The position numbers and the translations under genes are program-made. From Kitasatospora sp. NBC_00374 (lineage in GTDB: Bacteria; Actinomycetota; Actinomycetes; Streptomycetales; Streptomycetaceae), in NCBI RefSeq assembly GCF_041434935.1, contig NZ_CP107964.1, positions 7,361,001 through 7,425,000 on the forward strand: DNA of 64,000 nt, given 5' to 3'. Positions 17,608 through 27,180 of the stretch are shown here, one piece after another. Under the pieces are notes generated by a model, which saw nothing but the letters and a program-made list of their open reading frames with translations, was not told where the DNA came from and ran no database searches. Positions within the stretch are counted from its first letter, which is position 1, and each line of letters opens with the position of its first letter.

Positions 17608-20481
17608 TCACGGAGCGGTCGGACCGGCGAGAGCGTCGGAGAGCTCGGGTCTACCGGCGATACCGAGCTTGCCGTACGCGTTGGTGAGGTGGACCTCGAC
17701 CGTTCGCAGGCCGACGAAGAGGTGCTGGGCGATCTGCTTGTTGGTCATTCCGGCCACGGCCAGCGCCGTCACCCGGCGTTCGCTCGGCGTCAAGGCGTCC
17801 ACACCGTGGAAGGTCCTGGTGCGCGGGCGGTCGCCGGTCGCGCGGAGCTCCTCCATCGCCTGCTCGGCGATCACGCTCGCCCCGCACTGGTGGGCCAGGC
17901 TGACGGCCTGCCGCAACTGCTCGCGGGCCTTCTCGACCAGCCCGGCGGCGCGCAGCCCGGCACCGTGGGAGACCAGGGCCTGCGCCCGGCGCAGCCGCGC
18001 GTCGGACTCGCCGAGCACCTCGACCGCCTCCCGCAGCAACTCCAGCCCAGGCCGCCCCGCCGTGGCCGTGCCGAGCGCCCGCAGCGCCACCCCGATCATC
18101 TCGGGCACACCCCAGCGGCGGGCCAGCTCCAGCTCCTCCCGGGCCAGCGTGCGGGCCTCCTCGTGCCGCCCCATCGTGACGAGCACCAGCGCGGCCTCGG
18201 AGCGCCACGGGTAGAAACCCGGCCCGGCCATGCCCCGGGTGCCGGAGCGCTTGCCGCAGAGCAGGAAGTCGGCCAGCGCCCGTTCCGGCAGGCCCTGGGC
18301 CAGGCGCAGCCAGCCCCTGGCGAGCAGGACGTAGTCGTTGGCCCAGTGCAGGTTCAGCTCTCCGGTCAGCCCGGCCTGGGCGAGCAGCGCCTCTGCCTCC
18401 TCCAGCAGCCCCTGCCGCACCCGGGCCTCCAGCAGCGTGGTGACCGGGAAGACGCAGTGGCTGGTGTGGGGCCCGACCCCGATCTCGCGCAGCGACTCCA
18501 GCGCCGCCTCGGCGTCGGCCCGGCACTCGGCGAGCCGGCCGAGCCGGCAGTTCGCGTTGGCCCGGGTACTGATCGCGTGCGCGTAGCCGAGCACGGAGCC
18601 CCGGGCCCGGGCCTCGGCCACCGCCGCATCGGCGTAGTTCAGAGCGGTCCGGGCCGCTCCGGCGGCGCCGAGCGCGAACACCGCGTTGTTGTAGACGATC
18701 GACTCGTCGTCGGCCGGGATCATGCCCAGCGCCAGGGCCCGCCGGGCGAACTCGACGGCCTCGGCCGGGTCCTCGCCGCGCATCGCCGCGCGCAGGCTGA
18801 GCAGGGCGGCCAGTGGGCGCTCCACGGCGCCGCCGCCCGCGTCCGCCAGATCCAGCTCCCACAGTCGCGGCCGGACGGCGGCGGCGGTGGCCAGCTCGCT
18901 CAGGCCCGCGTAGATGTAGTCGATCTCCAGCCGGAGCGCATGCTCGTCGCCGGCCTCGCGCAGCTCGGCGCTGGTGCGCCCGAGCACGTCCAGCGCCTCG
19001 GCGTAGCTGTCCGTCGCGAACAGTGCCATCGCCAGCCGCCGCGCGGCGGAGGTCCGGGCGGCGGCCCCCTGGGACAGCTCCAGGCTCTGCCGCAGGTTGC
19101 GCACCGCCGTCGGCACGCAGGAGGCCAGTTCCGCCTGCCCGAGCATGCTCAGCAGGGTGGCCCGCTCGCCCTCGGGCAGCGGTTCCCGCAGCGCGCGGCG
19201 CAGCGCGGCGACCGCGCCGTCCGGGTCACCGGCGGCCAGCGCCTCGGCGGCCGACCGGCGCAGCGCCTCGTTCACCCAGTCCTCGTCCAACGGGCCGGTG
19301 GTCTGCAGCAGCCGGCCCGCCACCTGGTCCTCGGGAGCGTTCTGCGTCCACAGCAGCCGCGCCGCCCCGAGGTGGATCCGCTGCCGCCGGCTGGGCAGCA
19401 CCAGGTCGGCCAGCGCGCGGGCCGCGACCGGGTGGGCGAAACCGACCGCAGGCCCGACCCGCCGCAGTACGCCGGACTCGACCAGAGCGTGCAGGGCGTC
19501 CTCGACGACCGCCTCGGACTGCCCGACCACGCCGGCGACCAAGTCGGTCCCCGGCGTGCCGCCGAGGACGGCCGCCGTCTCGGCGACCTCGACCGCCGCC
19601 GGACCGGCGTTCGCCAGCACGGCCCGTACGGCCTGTCCGATCTCGGCCGGAGCGAGCGCGTCGAGCCGCTCGACGGCGTCCGCCGTGGGGGTCAGCTCCG
19701 CCGCCGCCGTGGCCCGCAGCAGGGCCCGGAGCAGGAAGGCGTTGCCGTTCGTCGCATGCCGGCAGCCGCGCACGAACGCCTCGTCCGGAGCCTGCCCGTG
19801 CGCCTGCTCCACCATCGCGGCCACGGCCGTCCCGCCGAGCGGCCCGAGTGCCACCCGCTGCCGGAACAGCTGCAGGACGGTGGCGGGCAGCTCCCGCTGC
19901 GCCGGCTCGACCGCCCCGGCGCCGACGGTGGCGAGGACGCCGACGGGCAGCCCTCCCGCGCGCCGCAGCAGGTAGCTCAGCCAGCGCAGCGAGGCCGGGT
20001 CGGCCCACTGCAGGTCGTCCACGGCGATCAGCAGCGGCCCCCGGGCCGCGAGGTGGACGGTCAGCCAGTGCAGGCCGCCCAGTACCGCGCCGTCGGCCTG
20101 CGCCGGTGTCGCGGACTGCGGCGGCCGGGGGTGGAACACCTCGGCGGCCGCCGCCGCGGGACCGTCCAGCAGTGGGTGCGGCGCGCCCGGCGGGGCGTCC
20201 GCCAGCAGTTGTTCGAAGAGCTGGCGGACGACACCGAACTCGAAGGCGCCGTCCAGCCGGTCCGCGGCGGCGAAGAGCACCGTCGTGCCCGACTGCCGGG
20301 CGCGGTCGACCACGGTGCGCAGCACCTCGGACTTGCCGCTGCCCGGTTCGCCGGTGACCAGGACCGCCGTGTGGCCGGCGAGCAGCGTGGTCAGGGTGTC
20401 GCCCTCGCGCTCGCGGCCGCTCGGCCATGGCAGTGAGGGGAGCTGCGCCGTACCGGAGTTCTCGTGGGGGCTGCTCGACAT
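17608..20481 (-). CDS. Large LuxR-family regulator with AAA ATPase domain (LAL type)
   Basis: 957 residues. The N-terminal AAA domain has Walker A (TGEPGSGKSEVL, about 43-54) and Walker B-like LLIAVDDLQWAD. A long helical TPR-like middle region follows, and a C-terminal LuxR helix-turn-helix (LTPSERRVTALAVAGMTNKQIAQ) ends at the C-terminus. This is the MalT/LAL architecture used as pathway-specific activators. It stands alone; the nearest likely partners are the small Cys protein upstream of its 3' end and the TIR protein divergent from its 5' end. Target genes are unknown. Confidence 0.92.
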   Translation of the reverse strand: MSSSPHENSGTAQLPSLPWPSGREREGDTLTTLLAGHTAVLVTGEPGSGKSEVLRTVVDRARQSGTTVLFAAADRLDGAFEFGVVRQLFEQLLADAPPGAPHPLLDGPAAAAAEVFHPRPPQSATPAQADGAVLGGLHWLTVHLAARGPLLIAVDDLQWADPASLRWLSYLLRRAGGLPVGVLATVGAGAVEPAQRELPATVLQLFRQRVALGPLGGTAVAAMVEQAHGQAPDEAFVRGCRHATNGNAFLLRALLRATAAAELTPTADAVERLDALAPAEIGQAVRAVLANAGPAAVEVAETAAVLGGTPGTDLVAGVVGQSEAVVEDALHALVESGVLRRVGPAVGFAHPVAARALADLVLPSRRQRIHLGAARLLWTQNAPEDQVAGRLLQTTGPLDEDWVNEALRRSAAEALAAGDPDGAVAALRRALREPLPEGERATLLSMLGQAELASCVPTAVRNLRQSLELSQGAAARTSAARRLAMALFATDSYAEALDVLGRTSAELREAGDEHALRLEIDYIYAGLSELATAAAVRPRLWELDLADAGGGAVERPLAALLSLRAAMRGEDPAEAVEFARRALALGMIPADDESIVYNNAVFALGAAGAARTALNYADAAVAEARARGSVLGYAHAISTRANANCRLGRLAECRADAEAALESLREIGVGPHTSHCVFPVTTLLEARVRQGLLEEAEALLAQAGLTGELNLHWANDYVLLARGWLRLAQGLPERALADFLLCGKRSGTRGMAGPGFYPWRSEAALVLVTMGRHEEARTLAREELELARRWGVPEMIGVALRALGTATAGRPGLELLREAVEVLGESDARLRRAQALVSHGAGLRAAGLVEKAREQLRQAVSLAHQCGASVIAEQAMEELRATGDRPRTRTFHGVDALTPSERRVTALAVAGMTNKQIAQHLFVGLRTVEVHLTNAYGKLGIAGRPELSDALAGPTAP

Positions 20482-20779
20482 CCGCGTATCACACCTGTCT
20501 GTGGGGCCGGCCGGGTCCCGTCTTTCCCTGGCATGTCACGTGCCACACCCTAGCCTGCGCCGCCGACACGGCCGCCGGTCCCGTCCCGCGGGCCCGGTCC
20601 GGGTCGGCCGTTCCGGCGCAGGGGCGCACGGCTCCCGCGGGGCGGGCCGACGGCGGCTGCGGCACACCGGCCGCCGCCCCCGGCGCCGTCCGGGTGGGAA
20701 ATGACGGATCGTCAACTCCTGTGTGCGGTCGCTGCTATGTTCGTCCACTGTGCTGACCTACGCATCCAGGCGGTGACCC

Positions 20780-21925
20780 GTGACCGGCCCCGAGCAGAAC
20801 GCGCAGACCCGCGCCTTCCTCGCCGAGTACGCGGCCGGGAAGCGCGAGTTCGGCGCCCGGCGGTTCACCGGCCTGTACCTCGGCGGGGAGGACGTCCGTG
20901 GCGCCACCTTCGTCGACTGTGACTTCGTCGACTGCATCTTCGCCACGGGGGACTTCTCGAACTGCGTCTTCCGCGACTGCCGGTTCAGTAAGATCAACGC
21001 GCTCCGCGCGAGGTTCGTCGAGGCGCGGTTCCTGGACTGCGACCTCGAGAAGGCGGCCTTCGGCACCGCGGACTTCTTCCGGGCGGAGTTCGACGGGGGC
21101 ACCTTCGGCGGCAACTGGCACGACGCGTTCTTCGTCCAGGCCCGCTTCCACCGGGTGACGTTCCTCGGGTCCGTCTTCGCGGGCGCCCACTTCGGGTTCA
21201 CCGTCTTCGCGGCCGCCACGTTCGTCGCCTGCACCCTCGACCCGGTGGTGGTCGCGGGGCTGTGCCGAATCGACGAGCGGACCGTCGCGAACTCCTTCAT
21301 CCTCAACAGCCGGGCGCTGGATGCGGCGCGCGACCGGTTCCAGGACGAGGGGGCGGCCCGGGACTTCACCCGCGGTCTCGCCGAACTCGAGCGGTTCCTC
21401 CTCGCGGTGGGCGCGGCCCCGGGCACCGTCCGCGCCTACCGGGACAGCGCGCGCGGCGGCGGTGAGCCCGCCCCGCCGACCGTCTTCATCAGCTACAGCT
21501 CCCGGGACGAGCAGTTCGCCACCCGGCTGCACGAGCTGCTGGAGGCCAACGGCGTGGACACCTGGTTCGCCCCGCACGACATCCGCGGCGGCCGCACGAT
21601 CCTGGAGCAGATCACCGAGGAGATCCGGCGGCGCGGGAAGCTGATCCTCATCCTCTCCGAGGCCAGCATGGCCAGCGGCTGGGTCGCCACGGAGATCGGC
21701 CGGGCGGTGAGCGCGGAGCGGGAGACGGGCACGCGGAAACTGTTCCCGATCCGGATCGTCCCGCACGGGAGGCTGCTCGACTGGGAGCTGTTCGACGCGG
21801 ACGCCGGGTACGACGTGGCACGCAAGATCCGCGAGTACCACATCCCGGACTTCTCCTCGGCCCCCGACGGCCTGGAACTGGAGCAGGCGGTCAGCCGCCT
21901 GGTCCGCGACCTGCGGGATTCCTGA
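20780..21925 (+). CDS. Pentapeptide-repeat and TIR-domain fusion protein
   Basis: 381 residues. Residues ~35-155 show alternating F/L at every fifth position (ATFVD CDFVD CIFAT type), giving about 20 pentapeptide repeats and predicting a right-handed beta-helix. After a short helical linker, residues ~234-375 form a TIR domain: VFISYSSRDEQFATRL (first strand and helix), DTWFAPHDIRGG, and the helix WVATEIGRAV with a Glu (about 305) at the position of the NADase catalytic Glu. The start is GTG at 20780. Bacterial TIR proteins of this kind often cleave NAD+ in antiphage or stress responses; that activity here is inferred. Confidence 0.85.
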   Translation: MTGPEQNAQTRAFLAEYAAGKREFGARRFTGLYLGGEDVRGATFVDCDFVDCIFATGDFSNCVFRDCRFSKINALRARFVEARFLDCDLEKAAFGTADFFRAEFDGGTFGGNWHDAFFVQARFHRVTFLGSVFAGAHFGFTVFAAATFVACTLDPVVVAGLCRIDERTVANSFILNSRALDAARDRFQDEGAARDFTRGLAELERFLLAVGAAPGTVRAYRDSARGGGEPAPPTVFISYSSRDEQFATRLHELLEANGVDTWFAPHDIRGGRTILEQITEEIRRRGKLILILSEASMASGWVATEIGRAVSAERETGTRKLFPIRIVPHGRLLDWELFDADAGYDVARKIREYHIPDFSSAPDGLELEQAVSRLVRDLRDS

Positions 21926-22078
21926 CTCCTGACAGCGCCACCGTCCGGTCGCCCACCTCCGGCCCCGGCGACACGGCCCCGGCGACACGGTTCCGGTCCC
22001 GCCCGGTGGGCACGGTGGGAGGTGTCGCCGACCGGGAGGGTCCCGGGGCGGGCGGCGGGCGAAAGGACGGAGAGCGCG

Positions 22079-23257
22079 ATGGACACCGACTCCAGGGCAC
22101 GGTTCGGGGACTACCAGAACGAGATCTACCTCGCCGGCCTCTCCGGCGTGCTGCCGGCGATGCCGATGAACTTCGCCGAACTGGAGGCGCGGGCGCAGGC
22201 CGCCCTGCCGCCGTCGGTCCTCTCGTACGTCGCGGGCGGCGCCGGGGACGAGTTCACCCAGCGGGCGAACGTCACCGCCTTCGAGCGGTACGGGCTGGTG
22301 CCGCGGATGATGGTCGGCGCCGCCCGGCGCGACCTGTCGGTGGACCTGTTCGGACTGAAGCTCCCGTCCCCGTTGTTCATGGCGCCGGTCGGGGTCATCG
22401 GCCTGTGCGCGCAGGACGGACACGGCGACCTGGCCACCGCCCGCGCCGCCGCGAGGAGCGGAGTGCCGATGGTCGCCTCGACGCTCACGGTGGACCCGAT
22501 GGAGCAGGTGGCCGCAGAGTTCGGCGACACCCCGGGCTTCTTCCAGCTGTACACGCCCACCGACCGGGCGCTCGCGCAGAGCCTGGTGCACCGGGCGGAG
22601 GCGGCCGGGTTCAAGGGGATCGTCATCACCCTGGACACCTGGATCACCGGCTGGCGTCCGCGTGACCTCGGCGCGAGCAACTTCCCGCAGCTGCGCGGGC
22701 ACGCGCTGGCGAACTACACGTCCGACCCGGTGTTCCGGGCCCGCCTCGCCAAGGCCCCCGAGGAGGACGTGAGCGCCACCGTCCTCGAGTGGATCGGCCT
22801 CTTCGGCAACCCGCTGACCTGGGACGACCTCCCGTGGCTGCGGTCCCTCACCGACCTGCCGATCATCCTCAAGGGCCTCTGCGCCCCGGAGGACGTCCGT
22901 CGGGCGAAGGACGGCGGCGTGGACGCCGTGTACTGCTCGAACCACGGTGGCCGCCAGGCCAACGGCGGCCTTCCCGCACTGGAGGCGCTGCCGGGCGTGG
23001 TCGAGGCGGCGGACGGGCTGCCGGTGCTGTTCGACTCCGGTGTCCGCACCGGCGCGGACGTGGTCAAGGCGCTCGCCCTCGGCGCCACCGCCGTCGGCGT
23101 CGGCCGGCCCTACGCCTACGGTCTGGCGGTCGGCGGCGTGGACGGCATCGTGCACGTGCTGCGCTCGCTGCTCGCCGAGGCAGATCTGATCATGGCCGTG
23201 GACGGCTACCCGACCCTCGCGGACCTGCGGGCCGAGGGTGCGATCCGCAGGATCTGA
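22079..23257 (+). CDS. L-lactate 2-monooxygenase-like FMN alpha-hydroxy-acid oxidase
   Basis: 392 residues, the length of lactate 2-monooxygenase. FMN-binding TIM-barrel landmarks are [21 protein letters not shown] near the N-terminus, LFMAPVGV, and the catalytic His plus Arg in [12 protein letters not shown], then [16 protein letters not shown]. The start at 22079 follows GAAAGGACGGAGAG. The enzyme should convert L-lactate with O2 to acetate, CO2 and water, or oxidise a related hydroxy acid to the keto acid. It starts 153 nt after the TIR gene on the same strand; a joint operon is possible but not shown. Confidence 0.9.
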   Translation: MDTDSRARFGDYQNEIYLAGLSGVLPAMPMNFAELEARAQAALPPSVLSYVAGGAGDEFTQRANVTAFERYGLVPRMMVGAARRDLSVDLFGLKLPSPLFMAPVGVIGLCAQDGHGDLATARAAARSGVPMVASTLTVDPMEQVAAEFGDTPGFFQLYTPTDRALAQSLVHRAEAAGFKGIVITLDTWITGWRPRDLGASNFPQLRGHALANYTSDPVFRARLAKAPEEDVSATVLEWIGLFGNPLTWDDLPWLRSLTDLPIILKGLCAPEDVRRAKDGGVDAVYCSNHGGRQANGGLPALEALPGVVEAADGLPVLFDSGVRTGADVVKALALGATAVGVGRPYAYGLAVGGVDGIVHVLRSLLAEADLIMAVDGYPTLADLRAEGAIRRI

Positions 23258-23414
23258 CGCCTCGCCGGACCCTCCAGGACTTCGGCCGGACTTCCCCGGG
23301 ACACCTCGACCGACGCTGCGCCAACGCCGCGTCAAGACCCCGTCCCGGGACGCAAGGGAAGCGTCAGGGAGCGCCGGAGGTCGGTCTCGGGCGGATAGCG
23401 TCGCAGACGAGGAA

Positions 23415-23444
23415 GCGGCTCCGCTCGTGGGGGAGCGGAGCCGC
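23415..23444. terminator. Bidirectional hairpin terminator
   Basis: A perfect 12-bp stem (23415-23426 with 23433-23444) and 6-nt loop lie between the convergent lactate monooxygenase and alcohol dehydrogenase genes. Confidence 0.85.
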
Positions 23445-23475
23445 GACCACGCCGGTGGAACCTTCCCGGGTGATG

Positions 23476-24507
23476 TCAGTCCGCGATCAGGACGGCGACA
23501 CCGGTGACCCGGTCCGCCGCCAGGTCCGTGAGCGCCCGGTCGGCCCGGTCCATGGTGTACCGCTGCAGACGGACGGTCGGGCGGTGGCGGGCGGCCTCGG
23601 CGAGGTAGGCGCGGCCGTCCTCCCGGGTGTTGGCGGTGACGCTGCGCAGCGTCCGCTCCTGGAAGAGATGCCGCTGGTAGTTGAGCCCGGGGATGTCGCT
23701 GAGGTGGATGCCCGCCACCGCCAGCGTCCCGCCGCGGTCCAGCGCGGACAGCGCCACCGGCACCAGGTCGCCGACCGGCGCGAAGAGGATCGCCGCGTCG
23801 AGCGGCTCCGGCGGGGCCTCGTACGCGTCGCCGGCGGAGGCCGCGCCCAGCTCCAACGCCAGCCGCCGGGCCTCCTCGGCCCGGGTCAGCACGTGCACGG
23901 TGGCGCCCCGGGCGAGGGCGAGCTGCGCGGTCAGGTGGGCGGACGCCCCGAAGCCGTAGATCCCCAGCCTGCCGGCCGGCGGCAGCTCGGCCCGCTCCAG
24001 GGCCCGGTAGCCGATGATCCCGGCACACAGCAGGGGCGCCACCTCCACGTCGGACGGCCCCTCCGGCAGCCGGTAGGCGTAGCGGGCGTCGACCACGGCG
24101 TACCGGGCGTAGCCGCCGTGGAGGTCCCAGCCGGTGTACCGCGAGTGCGGGCAGAGGTTCTCCCGGCCGGCCCGGCAGTAGCGGCACACGCCGCAGGTGC
24201 CCGCCAGCCAGGCCGCACCCACCCGGTCGCCGCGGGAGTGCCCGCCCACTTCGGAGCCGACGTTCAGGACGCGGCCCACGATCTGGTGGCCCGGCGTGCA
24301 GAGCGGCGTACGCGGCGGGAGGTCGCCCTCGGCGAGGTGGAGGTCCGTGCGGCACACGCCGCAGGCCGTCACCTCGATCAGCAGTTCCTGCGGACCGGGT
24401 GCCGCGATCGTCCGCTCCACACGTCGCAGTGGCGCCGAGGCCATCGGGCCCGGGTGCTCGACCACCCACGCCACCGTGCGGATCGGACCGTCCTCGGACG
24501 CTGACAT
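23476..24507 (-). CDS. Zinc-dependent alcohol dehydrogenase (MDR family)
   Basis: 343 residues. The catalytic zinc site is [14 protein letters not shown] with the GH of CTPGHQIVG, and structural zinc Cys are [17 protein letters not shown]. The nucleotide-binding fold has [11 protein letters not shown] in place of the usual GxGGxG, which departs from consensus. The ATG at 24507 lies 8 nt after AAAGAGGAG, so the longer upstream reading frame is unlikely. The size and motifs suit AdhP/cinnamyl-alcohol-dehydrogenase-like enzymes reducing aldehydes with NAD(P)H. Substrate is unknown. Confidence 0.9.
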   Translation of the reverse strand: MSASEDGPIRTVAWVVEHPGPMASAPLRRVERTIAAPGPQELLIEVTACGVCRTDLHLAEGDLPPRTPLCTPGHQIVGRVLNVGSEVGGHSRGDRVGAAWLAGTCGVCRYCRAGRENLCPHSRYTGWDLHGGYARYAVVDARYAYRLPEGPSDVEVAPLLCAGIIGYRALERAELPPAGRLGIYGFGASAHLTAQLALARGATVHVLTRAEEARRLALELGAASAGDAYEAPPEPLDAAILFAPVGDLVPVALSALDRGGTLAVAGIHLSDIPGLNYQRHLFQERTLRSVTANTREDGRAYLAEAARHRPTVRLQRYTMDRADRALTDLAADRVTGVAVLIAD

Positions 24508-24827
24508 CTCCGGCTCCTCTTTCCCCGCGACCTCCCCGTGGGTTCCCCGCGTCTGCTCCGTCTCCCCTGCGTCCGGCTCCGCGGCCTCACGAGGACCGGA
24601 CACTCATCCCATCGTCCACCCGGCCGGGCTGTGCCGAGCAGGGCCGAACGGCCCCGATGGGGCCCGAACGCCCCACCTCCCTCCGCGACCGCCACCCGCC
24701 GGGCGCCGGCGGACCCACGGCCGGGCCCGGGAGCGGCCGGTGCGAGGCCACCGGCCCGGCACCGAACGGCTGACCGCCGGGGCGAGTCGGCGCACCCGGA
24801 GCGGGGTCGCGCTGGGACCATGCGCCT
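24508..24827. other. Divergent intergenic region
   Basis: 320 nt between the divergent alcohol dehydrogenase and DHA2 transporter genes. It must hold promoters for both. No clear operator, RNA gene or coding sequence was recognised. Confidence 0.5.
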
Positions 24828-26444
24828 ATGGCATCCGGTGCGAAGACCTCGACGGCCGCGGGGGTGGTCCTGCTGACCCTCGCGGCCGGGCAGTTCCTGA
24901 TGGCACTCGACAGCTCGGTCATGAACGTCTCGATCGCGACCGTCGCCGACGACGTGGGGACGACCGTGACCGGCATCCAGGGTGCGATCACGGCCTACAC
25001 CCTGGTGATGGCGATGTTCATGATCCCCGGCGGCAAGGTCGGCGAGCTCATCGGCCGCAAGCGCGCGTTCATGATCGGTTGCTGCGTCTACGGCTGCGGG
25101 TCCCTGACCACGGCCATCGCCCCGAACCTCGGCGTGCTGCTGTTCGGGTGGTCCTTCCTCGAAGGGATCGGTGCGGCCCTCATCCTGCCCGCGATCGTCG
25201 CGCTGGTCGCGGGAAACTTCGCCGCCGAGCGCCGGCCGGCGGCCTACGGGCTGGTCGCCGCCGCCGGGGCCGTCGCGATCGCGGTCGGGCCACTGGTCGG
25301 CGGGGTCGCCACGACGTACTTCTCCTGGCGCTGGGTGTTCGCCGGGGAGGTCGTCCTCGTCCTCGTCATCCTGGTGCTGGCGCGACGCATCGCCGACGCG
25401 CCCGTCGCCGCCGGTGCGCGGGTGGACCTCGTCGGCGCGGTGCTCTCCGCCCTCGGTCTCGGCATCTTCGTCTACGGCGTGCTGCGGTCCGACGAGTGGG
25501 GCTGGTTCCTGCCGAAACCCGGCGCGCCGTCCTGGCTCGGCGTCTCGATGGTCGTCTGGACGACGCTGACCGGCCTGGTGCTGGTCTGGCTCTTCCTGCA
25601 CTGGGAGGCCCGCCTGGTCCGGGCCGGGACCGAGCCCCTGGTGGACCCGGAGCTGCTGCACAACCGGCAGCTCACCGGCGGCCTGATCATGTTCTTCTTC
25701 CAGTACCTCGTCCAGATGGGGGTCTTCTTCGTCGTCCCGCTCTACCTGTCGGTCGCGCTCGGCCTGTCGGCGCTCGCCACCGGGGCCCGCCTGCTGCCCC
25801 TGTCGCTCACCCTGCTGGCCGCGGCGGTCCTGATCCCGAAGCTGCTGCCGGACGTCTCGCCGAGGCGGGTCGTGCGGCTCGGCATCCTGGCGCTGCTCGC
25901 CGGCGCGGTGGTCCTGATGGCGGCGCTGGACGTGGACGCGGGCGCGGAGGCCGTCACCGTCCCCCTGCTGCTGATCGGGCTGGGCATGGGGGCACTGGCG
26001 TCACAGCTCGGGGCGGTCACCGTCTCGGCGGTGCCGGACGAGCAGAGTGCGGAGGTCGGCGGCGTCCAGAACGCCGTCACCAACCTCGGTGCCTCGATCG
26101 GGACGGCACTCGCCGGATCGATCATGATCGCGGTGCTCAGCACCTCGTTCCTGACCACCATCGAACAGGATCCGGCGATCCCGGCCGAGGTCACCGGTCA
26201 GGCCACGGTCGAACTGGCCAGTGGTGTCCCCTTCCTGTCGGACGCCCAGCTCACCGACGCCCTGGCGGAGGCCGGGACCAGCCCGGAGGTGGCCACGGCG
26301 GCGCTCGACGCGAACGCGGCGGCCAGGATCGACGGCCTGCGCGCGGCACTCGCCGTCCTCGCGCTGATGGCCGTCCTCGCGCTGTTCTTCACCCCGCGGA
26401 TCCCGACCACCCAGCCGCGCTCACCGGCGTCCGGGGGCCCGTGA
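24828..26444 (+). CDS. DHA2-family (14-TM) MFS drug transporter
   Basis: 538 residues with about 14 hydrophobic segments. DHA2 landmarks are LDSSVMNVSIATVADDVG in TM1, GGKVGELIGRKRAF (loop 2-3) and, in TM5, the GPLVGGVATTYFSWRW region of motif C. It resembles EmrB/QacA proton-coupled multidrug exporters. The ATG at 24828 has no strong ribosome site. No TetR or MarR repressor adjoins it, and its substrate is unknown. Confidence 0.9.
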   Translation: MASGAKTSTAAGVVLLTLAAGQFLMALDSSVMNVSIATVADDVGTTVTGIQGAITAYTLVMAMFMIPGGKVGELIGRKRAFMIGCCVYGCGSLTTAIAPNLGVLLFGWSFLEGIGAALILPAIVALVAGNFAAERRPAAYGLVAAAGAVAIAVGPLVGGVATTYFSWRWVFAGEVVLVLVILVLARRIADAPVAAGARVDLVGAVLSALGLGIFVYGVLRSDEWGWFLPKPGAPSWLGVSMVVWTTLTGLVLVWLFLHWEARLVRAGTEPLVDPELLHNRQLTGGLIMFFFQYLVQMGVFFVVPLYLSVALGLSALATGARLLPLSLTLLAAAVLIPKLLPDVSPRRVVRLGILALLAGAVVLMAALDVDAGAEAVTVPLLLIGLGMGALASQLGAVTVSAVPDEQSAEVGGVQNAVTNLGASIGTALAGSIMIAVLSTSFLTTIEQDPAIPAEVTGQATVELASGVPFLSDAQLTDALAEAGTSPEVATAALDANAAARIDGLRAALAVLALMAVLALFFTPRIPTTQPRSPASGGP

Positions 26445-26499
26445 CGCAGGCCCCGGCCGGAGGCCGGACGGACCCTGCCGCAGTGGCCCTGGCGCCCGG

Positions 26500-26931
26500 T
26501 CAGCCGGCGTGCGTGCCGCGGTCGCGGCGGATCACACAGAGGCCCCAGATCACGAAGGCCGCGGCGGCCATGACGGTGATGGACCAGAGCGGGTAGTACG
26601 GGATGGACAGGAAGTTGGCGACGATGAGCAGCGCGGCCGCCACGATGCCGAGGATCCTGGCCCACAGGGCCAGCCTGAACAGCCCCAGGCCCGCGGCGAT
26701 CGCGACCACGCCGAGGACCAGGTGGATCCATCCCCAGCTGGTCAGGTCGAACTTGAAGATGTAGTTCGGCGTGCTGACGAAGACTCCGTCCTTGGCGATG
26801 CCCATGATCCCGCGGAGGATGTTCAGCACGCCGGAGATCAGGAGCATGACGGCGGCGAACACCACCAGGCCGCCGGCCGGGGTGTTCGAGTCGTCGTCAC
26901 GGGCGGTCGTCGGTTTCGACGGCGAGGACAT
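26500..26931 (-). CDS. Four-TM membrane protein, DUF7144-like
   Basis: 143 residues. A short charged N-terminus precedes four hydrophobic segments: VVFAAVMLLISGVLNILRGI, then a WGWIHLVLGVVAIAAGLGLF pair, then ILGIVAAALLIVANF and ITVMAAAAFVIWGL. The pattern, with a W-x-H in the second segment, matches the small actinobacterial membrane family now called DUF7144. Function is unknown. It converges on the DHA2 transporter with 55 nt between. Confidence 0.75.
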   Translation of the reverse strand: MSSPSKPTTARDDDSNTPAGGLVVFAAVMLLISGVLNILRGIMGIAKDGVFVSTPNYIFKFDLTSWGWIHLVLGVVAIAAGLGLFRLALWARILGIVAAALLIVANFLSIPYYPLWSITVMAAAAFVIWGLCVIRRDRGTHAG

Positions 26932-27128
26932 CTGTTACCTACCGATCGGCGGGGCGCAACGGTTTCGGGTCACGGTCACTGGTCCACGTTCGCTGGTCGG
27001 CCGACCTCGGTCGCGGTCGACCGGACGGCGCCGGCGGCCGGCCGTGGGGCCGCTCCGGCAGTGCCAGGATGCGCGCGCCCAGGCCGCCTCGCACGTCGGC
27101 CCGCGCACCGGTCCGTCCGGAACCGCCC

Positions 27129-27167
27129 GGTCCGGGCAGCCGTCGGGGGAGTGGGCTGCCCGGGACC
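27129..27167 (-). terminator. Hairpin terminator after the metalloprotease gene
   Basis: Arms 27129-27141 and 27154-27167 pair with a single bulged base around a 12-nt loop, 14 nt beyond the stop codon at 27181. Confidence 0.7.
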
Positions 27168-27180
27168 CGGTGGTGCGGTG

